Shown here: positions 16,092-24,441 of the stretch, piece by piece
Position numbering within the stretch: position 1 is the first letter of the stretch
Layout: each line of letters begins with the position of its first letter
Origin: DMER01 sp003451645
GTDB taxonomy: Bacteria > Pseudomonadota > Alphaproteobacteria > Micropepsales > Micropepsaceae
Direction of reading: 5' to 3'
Assembly: GCA_031976175.1 (NCBI GenBank)
Contig: DALYLR010000029.1
Span: forward strand, 1-49,260
DNA length: 49,260 bases
Notes under the pieces: generated by a model
The model's input: the letters and a program-made list of their open reading frames with translations, nothing else
What the model was told of the DNA's origin: nothing
Databases searched by the model: none
Translations under genes and position numbers: made by a program

Positions 16092-17486
16092 CTAAAGGCA
16101 CCCCTGGATGGTTGCATCCTCGATAGCATCTCTTGGCCGCCCGTCACCAGAGCCAATCAAGAGAAACACTGCATCCAGGTCTCCGTCGTTGTTCAGAGTG
16201 TGCACCGCGTGATCATCGATGCTGAAGGAGCCCAAATCCGCCAGTCGCCCGCTGTCGAAGGCAAGGCTACCGGTGAGTAGCTGCCCCTTAAGTGCCATAA
16301 GCGATGCGCGCCGGATACGGATCATCGCCCCAGGCGATAGCGTTAACCTTTCAACGCAATAGCCAGGACCGTTGGCAAGACTGTCCGCCCCCCCCCAGGG
16401 ATAGCTCTCGGCCAGGCCCCGGACCGCCTCCGTGCGGCCTTGTGCAATGAGCCTCTCAAAGGCGGATTTCAGCCCATCGGGCGCCTTCAGATTGCTCACC
16501 AGGACGGCGTCCGGCGTCGTAATGACCGCAAGATCGCAAACTCCACTCACAACGGTCAGCCGCCCCTCGGAATGAACAAAGGTGTTCCGGCAATCCTCAA
16601 GATGCCCATCGCCGATCGCGCTATTGCCCCCGCCGTCTCGAACGCTCGCCTGCCAGATGGCGGGCCAGCTGCCGATGTCAGACCAATCATACCGCACGGG
16701 AAGCACTGCTGCTCTGGCCGTTTTCTCCATCACGCAAACGTCGACGGAGATCGCAGGCGATTGTCCAAACGCCTCGGCATTGAGGAGCCATGTCGAAGGC
16801 CCGGCTTGTGCGGGCATGAGGGCCTTCCGCATCGCTTGCGGAATGGCGGGCGCAAGCGTCTCGATCTCGGCCAGGAACGCTGCCGCTGAGAACAGGAAAT
16901 TCCCGCTGTTCCATAAATAGCCATCATCCACATAGCGCTCTGCGGTCGAGCGATCTGGCTTTTCCACAAAGCGTGTGATCTTGCGGACTGTCCCGTGGCC
17001 AACCGCCTCCCCGGCCAGAATATAGCCATAGGCCGTGGAAGGCTCCCGCGGAGCGATCCCGAAGGTGATCAAATAACCCGCTTGCGCCGCAGCCGTAGCC
17101 TCATCCAAGCCTGACTGAAACAACCCCACATCATCGATGTAGTGATCGGAGGCCAAGACCAGCACAAGGGCATTCGGATCCCGCGAAAGTGCATGCAAAC
17201 ACCCCACTGTTATCGCAGGGGCCGAGTTCCGCCGGCATGGCTCCAGTAGGATGTCGGCCCGTCGGCCCATGCGCTTCAAATCATGGCGAACGAGGTCGTG
17301 GTTACCATAGGCGCCGACAATGATTGGAACCGGATCGAGGTTAGGGCCGGTCGCGCGGGCAATGGTCCGTTGCAACAAGGTTGGGCCGCCATCAAAGCTC
17401 AAAAACTGCTTCGGCTTGCTCTCCCGCGACAGGGGCCAAAGCCTTGTACCGGATCCGCCGCTCAAGATCAGAGGAATGATTGTCAT
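16092..17486 (-). CDS. manC: Mannose-1-phosphate guanylyltransferase with degenerate C-terminal cupin
   Basis: The 464-residue protein makes GDP-mannose from mannose 1-phosphate and GTP. The nucleotidyltransferase signature is IIPLILSGGSGTRLWPLSRE, with KPKQFL next to it; FVEKPDRSTAERYV and WNSGNFLFSA are further marks. The start is the ATG at 17486. The C-terminal region aligns in frame with the phosphomannose-isomerase cupin of bifunctional ManC (SYPWGG, VERLTLSPGAMI), but the metal-binding HHHRAEHW stretch is replaced by RRASLMALKG, so isomerase activity is probably lost. A run of nine G lies in the codons for PWGG. It heads the manC-gmd-fcl operon and is divergent from an AGE-family isomerase by 126 bp. 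Confidence 0.93.
   Translation of the reverse strand: MTIIPLILSGGSGTRLWPLSRESKPKQFLSFDGGPTLLQRTIARATGPNLDPVPIIVGAYGNHDLVRHDLKRMGRRADILLEPCRRNSAPAITVGCLHALSRDPNALVLVLASDHYIDDVGLFQSGLDEATAAAQAGYLITFGIAPREPSTAYGYILAGEAVGHGTVRKITRFVEKPDRSTAERYVDDGYLWNSGNFLFSAAAFLAEIETLAPAIPQAMRKALMPAQAGPSTWLLNAEAFGQSPAISVDVCVMEKTARAAVLPVRYDWSDIGSWPAIWQASVRDGGGNSAIGDGHLEDCRNTFVHSEGRLTVVSGVCDLAVITTPDAVLVSNLKAPDGLKSAFERLIAQGRTEAVRGLAESYPWGGADSLANGPGYCVERLTLSPGAMIRIRRASLMALKGQLLTGSLAFDSGRLADLGSFSIDDHAVHTLNNDGDLDAVFLLIGSGDGRPRDAIEDATIQGCL
16388..16396 (-). repeat. Nine-G homopolymer inside manC
   Basis: Nine consecutive C on the plus strand, G on the coding strand, encode part of the Pro-Trp-Gly-Gly segment at the start of the cupin region of manC. 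It is the longest single-base run I noticed in the window. Such tracts are prone to slippage in replication and in sequencing. Confidence 0.8.
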
Positions 17487-17612
17487 CTTGGAGTCCCAAA
17501 ACGCAGCGCAAGCCGCCTTGTCAAGCGGCCATTGCCCCAACAAGGCCAGTGGCACTGGTACAATCATCCGTACTCTGCCATCAATGGGCTTGTTCCTGCC
17601 GCAGCGATACCC

Positions 17613-18761
17613 ATGATCCTCAACACGCCCCAGCTTCTGCATCAATGGATGTTTGAGACCGCCCTCCCCCAATGGGCGGATGTAGGGATCGACCGCGTAA
17701 ACGGCGGGCCCGTTGAAAGTCTAAGCCTCGATGGCCGAAGACCGTCAGGCGTGGCGTTCAAACGCATGCGGGTGATCGCCAGACAGACTTACGTCTTTTC
17801 TCATGCGCAAGTCCTGGGCTGGCCGGGGGCTGCGGCTGCTGCCGATCATTGCTATGCTTTTCTTACCCGCGCAGGCAATGGGCCGGAGGGGCGCTGGCCG
17901 CGCCTTGTCACGGCGCAAGGATCGCCCCTCGATGAAACACCTGACCTTTATGATTATGCCTTTGTGCTCTTCGCATTGGGCTGGCGGGCAAGGGCTACCG
18001 GCGAGGCGGAGCCTCCGCGTTTTGCGTTGGCCACATTGGATGTGATTGAGCGCGAGTTCGCGCACCCCTTGGGTCTCGGCTTTCATCATACCGTCCCGCC
18101 AATCGGCCCCCGGCAACAAAATCCGCATATGCACTTGATGGAAGCGGCTCTGGTACTCGCCGAAGTGGCCCATTCGCAGCGTTTTCACGACTTGGCCGAT
18201 GCCCTTGCTCGCCTGTTCACTGGGCATATTCTGCCAAAGGCCGAAGGTAGCGTCCGGGAGAATTTCACGGAGGATTTCAAGCCAGCGCCTAACGCAACCG
18301 GCCGCCGTGTAGAGCCGGGCCACATGTTTGAGTGGGCCTGGATTCTTGCCCAGCATTCCAAACTGTCCGGGATCGATCATCGCGACATCGCCCAGCATTT
18401 GGTCGCATGGGCCGAGAAGTATGGCGTTTGCGCCCGCAATGGTCTGGTCTACAACGCGGTGAGTGACCGCGGCATGGTGCTCGACAGTGGCTCCCGCACA
18501 TGGCCGAACACGGAGCGCATTAAGGGATGGCTCGCGCTGTCGGAGCTCAGTGACGTTGATCCCTGGCCTGCGGTGTCAACGAGCCTGGCAGTTCTGAGTG
18601 AGCGTTTCTTGAAACCCGCCCCAAGCGGCTGCTGGCTCGACATGATCGACGGTAACGGTACTCACACGGGCCAGACAATCCCGGCCTCCACGCTCTATCA
18701 CCTGTTCCTCGCATTTTCCGAAGTGCTGCGTATTCAAACCGGCCGTCTGCCCACGGAGTGA
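17613..18761 (+). CDS. AGE-family epimerase/isomerase, probable mannose-6-phosphate isomerase
   Basis: The 382-residue (alpha/alpha)6-barrel protein belongs to the N-acylglucosamine 2-epimerase/mannose isomerase family. Seen are VAFKRMRVIARQTYVFSHA, DLYDYAFVLFALGWRARAT, QNPHMHLMEAALVLAE, VEPGHMFEWAWILAQHSKL and TWPNTERIKGWLALSE. The His residues of HMHLME and GHMFEW and the Arg of KRMRVIARQ match the family's active-site positions. Members of this family act as phosphomannose isomerase in several alphaproteobacteria. Divergence from manC, whose own isomerase domain has lost its metal site, makes that role likely here (inference). The start is the ATG at 17613; longer readings run into manC. 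The 3' end overlaps ugd by 28 bp. Confidence 0.85.
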   Translation: MILNTPQLLHQWMFETALPQWADVGIDRVNGGPVESLSLDGRRPSGVAFKRMRVIARQTYVFSHAQVLGWPGAAAAADHCYAFLTRAGNGPEGRWPRLVTAQGSPLDETPDLYDYAFVLFALGWRARATGEAEPPRFALATLDVIEREFAHPLGLGFHHTVPPIGPRQQNPHMHLMEAALVLAEVAHSQRFHDLADALARLFTGHILPKAEGSVRENFTEDFKPAPNATGRRVEPGHMFEWAWILAQHSKLSGIDHRDIAQHLVAWAEKYGVCARNGLVYNAVSDRGMVLDSGSRTWPNTERIKGWLALSELSDVDPWPAVSTSLAVLSERFLKPAPSGCWLDMIDGNGTHTGQTIPASTLYHLFLAFSEVLRIQTGRLPTE

Positions 18762-20044
18762 TAGCGGAAGCCCGCAGCGGCCATGTCGGCCGGAACGTAA
18801 ATGTTGCGCAGATCGACCATCAGAGGCGCCTTCAACAAGGACTTCGCTCTCTCCAGGTTCAACGCCCGAAAATCGTTCCACTCAGTCAGGATCGCTACGG
18901 CGTCTGCGCCGGTCATCGCGTCATAGGCGTTTTTGGTCCAGGTCACGCCGGGCAAAAGCTTCTCTGCTTCCTTCATACCTTCAGGGTCAAAGGCCCTAAC
19001 ACTGGCGCCCGCTGCTTGCAACGCCGGGATGATGTCCAGGCTCGGGCTATCGCGCATATCGTCCGTGTTCGGTTTGAACGTCACACCCAGAATGGCGACT
19101 GTCTTGCCATTGACACCGCCCATTGCAGCCGCAATCTTCTCCGCCATCTCCTTCTTGCGGGTGTCATTGACGTCGACGACGGCTTCAATCAGCCGCGTCG
19201 GCGCACCATTGCTGCGGGCCTGGTGCACAAGGGCCAGCGTGTCCTTTGGGAAACACGATCCGCCATAACCCGGCCCCGCATTCAAGAACTTCGACCCGAT
19301 CCGCCCATCCAGCCCGATACCTTTGGCCACATCCTGAACGTCCGCGCCCGTCTTTTCGCACAAATTCGCCATCTCATTGATGAAGGTGATCTTCATCGCC
19401 AGGAACGCATTGGCGGCATATTTGATCAACTCAGATGCCTCACGCGTTGTGAATACGAACGGCGTTTTGTCATTGAGAAACAGTGGACGGTACAAGCCAC
19501 GCATGACCTGCCGGGCCGCTTCCGTATCGGCGCCGACCACGATGCGATCTGGCCGCATGAAGTCTTCAATCGCTGATCCCTCGCGCAAGAATTCCGGGTT
19601 GGATGCTACAGACACCTGCAAGTCCGGCCGTGACTTCCGCAAGATGCGTTCCACCTCGGCGCAGGTGCCGACGGGCACCGTGGATTTCGTGACGACAACA
19701 GCGGGACCCGTGAGCGCCGCTGCGATCTCCTCCGCCGCGGCAAACACATAGGTCAGGTCCGCAAAGCCATCACCGCGCCGGGAGGGAGTTCCGACCGCGA
19801 TGAAAACGGCATCCGCACCCGCGACCGCTTCCTTCAACTCCGTCGTAAAGTGCAGATGTCCGGCCCTGACGCCGTCCGCAACGAGCTTGTCTAGTCCAGG
19901 CTCGAAAATCGGAATACGGCCCGCTTTCAATTCGGCGATCTTGGACTGGTCCTTATCGACGCAGAAAACATCATGCCCAAATTCCGAGAAACAGGCGCCC
20001 GAAACAAGTCCCACATAACCCGTGCCGATCATCGCAACGCGCAT
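18734..20044 (-). CDS. ugd: UDP-glucose 6-dehydrogenase
   Basis: The 436-residue protein oxidises UDP-glucose to UDP-glucuronate in two NAD-dependent steps. The NAD motif is MRVAMIGTGYVGLVSGACFS at the N-terminus. FIAVGTPSRRGDGFADL, VTKSTVPVGT and SNPEFLREGSAI follow. The catalytic Cys is about residue 264 in GYGGSCFPKDT. The C-terminal domain has VAILGVTFKPNTDDMRDSPS. All family signatures and the length are normal. It lies 9 bp behind galU, whose product supplies UDP-glucose, so the pair is an operon that would provide glucuronic acid to an acidic polysaccharide. It converges with the AGE-family gene with a short overlap. Confidence 0.96.
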   Translation of the reverse strand: MRVAMIGTGYVGLVSGACFSEFGHDVFCVDKDQSKIAELKAGRIPIFEPGLDKLVADGVRAGHLHFTTELKEAVAGADAVFIAVGTPSRRGDGFADLTYVFAAAEEIAAALTGPAVVVTKSTVPVGTCAEVERILRKSRPDLQVSVASNPEFLREGSAIEDFMRPDRIVVGADTEAARQVMRGLYRPLFLNDKTPFVFTTREASELIKYAANAFLAMKITFINEMANLCEKTGADVQDVAKGIGLDGRIGSKFLNAGPGYGGSCFPKDTLALVHQARSNGAPTRLIEAVVDVNDTRKKEMAEKIAAAMGGVNGKTVAILGVTFKPNTDDMRDSPSLDIIPALQAAGASVRAFDPEGMKEAEKLLPGVTWTKNAYDAMTGADAVAILTEWNDFRALNLERAKSLLKAPLMVDLRNIYVPADMAAAGFRYHSVGRRPV

Positions 20045-20053
20045 GGTTCACCC

Positions 20054-20935
20054 TTAAATGTTCATCGATTTCAGAAGTTGACGCAGTGGCCCCCCGATCT
20101 CGGGGCGCGTCATCGCGACCGCAACATTAGCGTGCAGAAAGCCCACCTTGTCACCGCAGTCAAAGCGCTGGCCCTCGAAGCGATAGCCGTGAAACGGCGT
20201 GCGCCCGATGACGCGCGCTAGAGCGTCAGTCAGTTGGATTTCGTTGCCCGCGCCACGCTCTTTGCGCTCCAGCTCCTCAAAGACATGCGAGGTCAAGATG
20301 TAGCGGCCAATCACACACAGGGTTGATGGCGCCTTCTCCGGCTGCGGCTTTTCAACGATGCCTTTCACCTCGACCAGCCGCCCATCCTCTTTGCCCGGAT
20401 CAATGGTTCCATAGAGCCTCGTCTCCGCTCGCGGCACATTCTGCGCAGCAATCACACAGCCGCCGGTCTGCTCATAGGCATCGACCATTTGCGCCAGACA
20501 GCTGCGTTCCGCAATCACCAGATCGTCGGGCAGAAGAACCGCAAAAGGCTCGTCACCAATGAAGTGCCGGGCGCACCACACGGCATGGCCGAGGCCCAAT
20601 GGCTGCTGCTGGCGGGTAAAGCTGACCGATCCGGAGGGCGGCAGCGCCTCAAGCAAGCTGTTCAGTTCCGCCGTCTTCTCCCGAAAACTCAGCAGCGCTT
20701 CCAATTCATAGGCATGATCGAAGTGATCCTCGATAACATGTTTGCCCCGCCCTGTGACGAAGATGAACTGTTCAATGCCCGCCGCCTTGGCTTCTTCGAC
20801 CGCATACTGAATAACGGGCTTATCCACGACCGGTAGCATCTCTTTCGGGACTGCCTTGGTGGCTGGCAGAAAACGCGTGCCCATGCCGGCAACGGGAAAC
20901 ACCGCTTTTCTTACGCGCTGAGGGTTTAGCGTCAC
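20054..20935 (-). CDS. galU: UTP-glucose-1-phosphate uridylyltransferase
   Basis: The 293-residue protein makes UDP-glucose from glucose 1-phosphate and UTP. The N-terminal motif is KAVFPVAGMGTRFLPATKAV followed by PKEMLPVVDKPVIQYAVEEA. Also visible are FVTGRGKHVIEDHFD, QQPLGLGHAVWCA, LLPDDLVI and FDCGDKVGFLHANVAVAM. This is the bacterial GalU pattern, of normal length, distinct from the RmlA family. It is followed after 9 bp by ugd. The 80-bp gap to the aminotransferase gene upstream leaves open whether all three share a transcript. UDP-glucose from it could also feed GalE, encoded 7 kb away. Confidence 0.96.
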   Translation of the reverse strand: MTLNPQRVRKAVFPVAGMGTRFLPATKAVPKEMLPVVDKPVIQYAVEEAKAAGIEQFIFVTGRGKHVIEDHFDHAYELEALLSFREKTAELNSLLEALPPSGSVSFTRQQQPLGLGHAVWCARHFIGDEPFAVLLPDDLVIAERSCLAQMVDAYEQTGGCVIAAQNVPRAETRLYGTIDPGKEDGRLVEVKGIVEKPQPEKAPSTLCVIGRYILTSHVFEELERKERGAGNEIQLTDALARVIGRTPFHGYRFEGQRFDCGDKVGFLHANVAVAMTRPEIGGPLRQLLKSMNI

Positions 20936-21015
20936 TTTGGTCGTCCTTGCTGCGGCTTGTTATTCAAATTTGCTCGGTTGGCCTCACCGGGTGCCCCAGC
21001 GAGGCTGGAAAACGG

Positions 21016-22185
21016 TCAGGTTTCGAATGCCCTGACCTCAGACACGATGAAGTCTTGAACCTCGTCATGCAAATAGGGGTGCATGGGCAGTGAAATCACG
21101 CACTGCGCCAAACGCTCGGTGACAGGCAACCCACCGGGGCCCTGCGGATACATAGCATAGGGCCGCATCTTGTGGATGGGCACGGGATAGTACGCCGCTG
21201 TTGGAATCTCTTTGCCCTTGAGATGCGCCGCCAACTTGTCGCGATCCCGGGATTCAATCGTGTATTGCGCCCAAGTCGATACGCCGCCCGGGATCACAAT
21301 GGGCGTGCGGACCGCGTTCCCCAGAAGCCGCGTGTAGCGCTCGGCGACCCGGTTGCGGGCGTCGACCTCATCGGCAAAGATCGCCATCTTTTCTAACAGC
21401 ACCGCTGCTTGCAAGGTGTCAAGGCGGCTGTTCATCCCGATACGGACATTCATGTATTTGGGATCATGCTCAAAATTTTGACCCTCAAGGTCGATCTTCG
21501 TCACCTTACCGTGGACGCGTAAAGAGTCGAGTTCATGATAGAGGCGCTCATCATTCAAAATCATTGCGCCGCCATCGCCATAGCAACCGAGTGGCTTGGC
21601 TGGATAAAAGCTGGTCGGCACGATATCCGCCCAATCGCTGGGGTGCCTGCCATGCAGTGTAGCACCATATCCTTGCGCGCTGTCCGCGATGAGTTTGAGC
21701 CCGTGCCGATCCGCAATCTCCCGCAACAATGGATAGTCTGCAGGCTGACCAAACAGATCGACCGCGATGATCGCTTTCGGGCGCAGTTTTCCGTCCCGGC
21801 GGACCTGCTCGATCGCGGCCTCCAGGTGTGCGCAGTCAATCGTGTAAGTGTCCGCCCTTACATCAACAAATACAGGCGTGGCACCGAGCCAGGGGACAAT
21901 CTCCGCTGTCGCCACAAAGGTAAAGCTGGGGCAGAAAACGGCATCGCCCGGCCGGATGCCCCATGCCATCAATGGCAAGGCTAAAGCATCCGTGCCATTC
22001 GCGCAGCTTAGACAGAATTTCGCACCAGAGAAGGCAGCCAATTGTGCCTCTAACTCGCGAACCTCGGGCCCCATGATATAGGCGCCTTGGTCAATCACCC
22101 GCCTAATGCGGGCATGCAAACGCTCACCCATGCGTTCGCGTTGTGCTGCGAGGTCGATGAATTGGATCGCGGCCGTGTTCGTCAT
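21016..22185 (-). CDS. DegT/DnrJ/EryC1/StrS-family sugar aminotransferase (WbpE-like)
   Basis: The 389-residue PLP enzyme would transaminate a keto-sugar nucleotide. The PLP-binding Lys is about K197 in TSFYPAKPLGCYGDGGAM. Also present are IQFIDLAAQ, GAYIMGPEVRELEAQL, CLSCANGTDALAL, RIGMNSRLDTLQAAVLL and CVISLPMHPYL. From memory, these segments resemble WbpE-type enzymes (3-amino group on UDP-sugar acids) more than ArnB, but substrate prediction without alignment is weak. The WbpM-like dehydratase at 9.6 kb could provide a 4-keto substrate instead. The start is the ATG at 22185; a TTG at 22197 is an alternative. It lies upstream of galU-ugd on the same strand. Confidence 0.88.
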   Translation of the reverse strand: MTNTAAIQFIDLAAQRERMGERLHARIRRVIDQGAYIMGPEVRELEAQLAAFSGAKFCLSCANGTDALALPLMAWGIRPGDAVFCPSFTFVATAEIVPWLGATPVFVDVRADTYTIDCAHLEAAIEQVRRDGKLRPKAIIAVDLFGQPADYPLLREIADRHGLKLIADSAQGYGATLHGRHPSDWADIVPTSFYPAKPLGCYGDGGAMILNDERLYHELDSLRVHGKVTKIDLEGQNFEHDPKYMNVRIGMNSRLDTLQAAVLLEKMAIFADEVDARNRVAERYTRLLGNAVRTPIVIPGGVSTWAQYTIESRDRDKLAAHLKGKEIPTAAYYPVPIHKMRPYAMYPQGPGGLPVTERLAQCVISLPMHPYLHDEVQDFIVSEVRAFET

Positions 22186-22349
22186 ACTCGCGTGCAAGCC
22201 TTTCGCGCATTGGGCATTGAGGCTCGATCAGCCGCACCCTAGGGAAACGCCGGTTTTCTAGCGCAGCTGGGTTTGATAAATCCACACTCGTTTGGTTTCA
22301 GAGTTGACACAAACCATAGGATGCAAACCTTCGCCGCACCTTGCTGCGG

Positions 22350-23453
22350 TCAGGCCCGCGCACGGAGCGCCCTGTGAACAGCATGCCACGCGGCCTTAGG
22401 CCTCAGGTCCTGATCATAAAGATGGGTCCTCGGGGCACGTTGCGGATTACCGCCAGCCGTCCTTACTTGGCTCTTATAGCCCTCATGGCCAAGATACCAG
22501 CTGAACCGATCGCTCAGGTGCCAAACTGTAATGGATTTCAAGCGGTTGACACCAAGTACAGGCGTGAGGAAGCTCTCCAACTGCGCGGCGACCTTGGCAT
22601 CGCGGGCTGCTGGCTCGTCCGGAAAACTGGAGTCATCGACATCCAGTTCCGTCAGGTGGATATCCAACCCAAGAGCTGCGAAAGACTGCGCATACTCTGC
22701 AAACCGCCGGTAATCGTGCGGCAGATGCGGCTTTAAGTGCGCTTGAAAGCCAATGCCGTCAATCTTGACGCCATCATCGCGCAGCTTTTTGGTTAAGGCC
22801 AGAAGCCGGGGGCGGATTTCGGTGCCCCAATCATCGTCCTGTTCGCAGAATGCCTCGTTAAGGATGAGTGTGGCACCAGGGTCTGCCGCCGCCGCCCGCT
22901 TGAAAGCGCGCGCGATATAGGCGGGGCCTAAAGCGTTGAACCAAACCCCTTGGCGGAAGCCGCCAGCCCTCCTTTGGATTGGAAAGAACGGCTCATTGAC
23001 AACATCCCACATGGCAATGCGCCCGCGGTACCGTCCGACAGTCTCCTCGATGTGGCGATCGAAGGTTGCTTCCACCTCGCGCACCGACAAGCGATCAAGC
23101 CAAGGCGGTGTCCAATCATTCCAAACCAAGGCCGTGGCGCGCACCGGCAATCCTGCTTGCTTTGCAAAGTTCACAATCCGATCGGCATGGCTGAAGTCGG
23201 CTTGGGGCCCCTTTGGTCTCAGCCAATCGAATTTCAGGGTGTTTTCAACAACCAGCTTGGTGCATTGCGCCGTTAGCAACTCCCCATAGGCCCGGTCTGT
23301 CAAAACCTCCCGGTCAAACGCGGACCCGAAGTCCAGGCCCGCCCCACGCGCTGCCTGCCCCAAGGTTGGGCCGGCGGACGCGCATCCTGCAGCAGACAAT
23401 GCGGCGACGCTAAACCCAGCCGCTGCAAAGTCGCGGCGCGTTATTCCCACCAT
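22350..23453 (-). CDS. GH10-family glycoside hydrolase, Tat lipoprotein
   Basis: The 367-residue protein has a twin-arginine signal (ITRRDFAAAGFSVAALSAAG) with a possible lipobox Cys at about 24, so it is probably exported folded and lipid-anchored. The catalytic domain has the GH10 acid/base Glu154 in MWDVVNEPF and nucleophile Glu269 in DIHLTELDV. FQAHLKP and TVWHLSDRFSW are further family marks. The usual WHxQ substrate-binding segment reads LVWNDWTPPWL, with Asn in place of His. GH10 enzymes cleave beta-1,4 xylan and related chains. In this locus it may instead trim or release the exopolysaccharide (inference). The start is the ATG at 23453 after a TAGGGG site. Confidence 0.9.
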   Translation of the reverse strand: MVGITRRDFAAAGFSVAALSAAGCASAGPTLGQAARGAGLDFGSAFDREVLTDRAYGELLTAQCTKLVVENTLKFDWLRPKGPQADFSHADRIVNFAKQAGLPVRATALVWNDWTPPWLDRLSVREVEATFDRHIEETVGRYRGRIAMWDVVNEPFFPIQRRAGGFRQGVWFNALGPAYIARAFKRAAAADPGATLILNEAFCEQDDDWGTEIRPRLLALTKKLRDDGVKIDGIGFQAHLKPHLPHDYRRFAEYAQSFAALGLDIHLTELDVDDSSFPDEPAARDAKVAAQLESFLTPVLGVNRLKSITVWHLSDRFSWYLGHEGYKSQVRTAGGNPQRAPRTHLYDQDLRPKAAWHAVHRALRARA

Positions 23454-23566
23454 CACGCGAAACCCCTAGAAACACAGTTAATGCGACAGTTGTTAGCATA
23501 ATGCTCGCAAATTGTCGTCTACTCTGGGGCATTGCGTGGAACATTTCACGGAACTGACGCAACAAA

Positions 23567-23740
23567 GGGCTAGTGGTCCGGCGCAGGCATTTGCATCGGA
23601 TTGACACAGCCGCCGGAGCAAATGCCAGTTTCATCAGGGCTGCGCGCAAACTGTTGATCCCAGTGGAGCTTTTGAGTTTGACATTTGCGACACAGGGTGA
23701 TGTCAGGGGGTGGGAACGAATGTCGGACTCGCTCAACGGG
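23567..23740. repeat. Dyad repeat family copy 1 (split form)
   Basis: The core at 23661-23740 runs from CAGTGGAGCTTTTGAGTTTG to GACTCGCTCAACGGG and contains GATGTCAGGGGGT. Its two arms are imperfect inverted repeats (GAGTTTGACATTTGCG against the complement of the right arm). The same core is found at 30704-30779. A shared GGGCTAGTGGTCC lies at 23567-23579, about 80 bp from the core; in the second copy it is adjacent. The interposed 80 bp holds its own inverted repeat, GGCATTTGC/GCAAATGCC. The core ends just before the methyltransferase start at 23751. Confidence 0.7.
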
Positions 23741-23750
23741 TTGGCCGCGC

Positions 23751-24419
23751 ATGACTGAGATGACAATTGGCAGTGCCGGCGACAAGCATTCGGGAACCGA
23801 CATACGGTACCGGGCACAGCGGCTGACCCACTTCATCGCTTTGGCCGATCAGTGTCTGGCCATCAAAAGCGAATGCCGCGTCCTCGATCTTGGCGGCAAC
23901 ACCCGGTACTGGCGCGATCTCGCCCCCGTTTGGCAGGGACGAAACTTGACGTTTACCCTGGTCAATAAGGTTCCGGAAACCGAGACCAGCGCCACGTTTA
24001 CCAGCATTCTAGGTGATGCTCGGGACTTGCCGCAATTCGGTGATTCCAGTTTCGACATCGTTCATTCGAATTCTGTGCTGGAACATGTCGGGCGCTGGGC
24101 AGATATGCGGGCGATGGCTCGCGAGGTGCGCAGGCTGGCCCCGCACTATTTCGTCCAGACACCCTATTATTGGTTCCCGCTGGAGCCGCACTTCCGGGTC
24201 CCTTTCTTTAATTGGTTACCGGAGCCTGTTCGCTTATCGCTGGTGCGCTGGCGCGGTTGCGGCGCCTTTCCCCGCGCGGAGACCGTGGATGACGCGGTGC
24301 GCTTCATCGAAGACTCCAATTTGCTAGACGAAACCCGTTTCCGTGCCCTTTTTCCTGACGCGCAAATCCGGCGGGAGCGGGTCTATGGTTTGACAAAGTC
24401 ACTCATGGCGGTGCGTTGA
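23751..24419 (+). CDS. Class I SAM-dependent methyltransferase
   Basis: The 222-residue protein has the SAM-binding motif I in CRVLDLGGNTRYW, an acidic residue after the second strand replaced by the LVNKVPETE stretch, motif DARDLPQFGDSSFDIVHSNS (a Methyltransf_11 pattern) and VLEHVGRW. The second half contains YFVQTPYYWFPLEPHFRVPF, typical of methyltransferases found in polysaccharide clusters. It may methylate a sugar of the exopolysaccharide, but the target is not visible. The start is the ATG at 23751. The preceding 80 bp is a repeat, so its promoter may be within or upstream of that element. It is followed after 22 bp by the broken GT4 gene. Confidence 0.85.
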   Translation: MTEMTIGSAGDKHSGTDIRYRAQRLTHFIALADQCLAIKSECRVLDLGGNTRYWRDLAPVWQGRNLTFTLVNKVPETETSATFTSILGDARDLPQFGDSSFDIVHSNSVLEHVGRWADMRAMAREVRRLAPHYFVQTPYYWFPLEPHFRVPFFNWLPEPVRLSLVRWRGCGAFPRAETVDDAVRFIEDSNLLDETRFRALFPDAQIRRERVYGLTKSLMAVR

Positions 24420-24441
24420 CCGCACAGCAAGGGCTCCGGCG

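Noticed and set aside
22261..22349. TTGACA at 22304 as a sigma-70 promoter
   Set aside because: No acceptable -10 box at 16-18 bp, and no plus-strand gene follows it.
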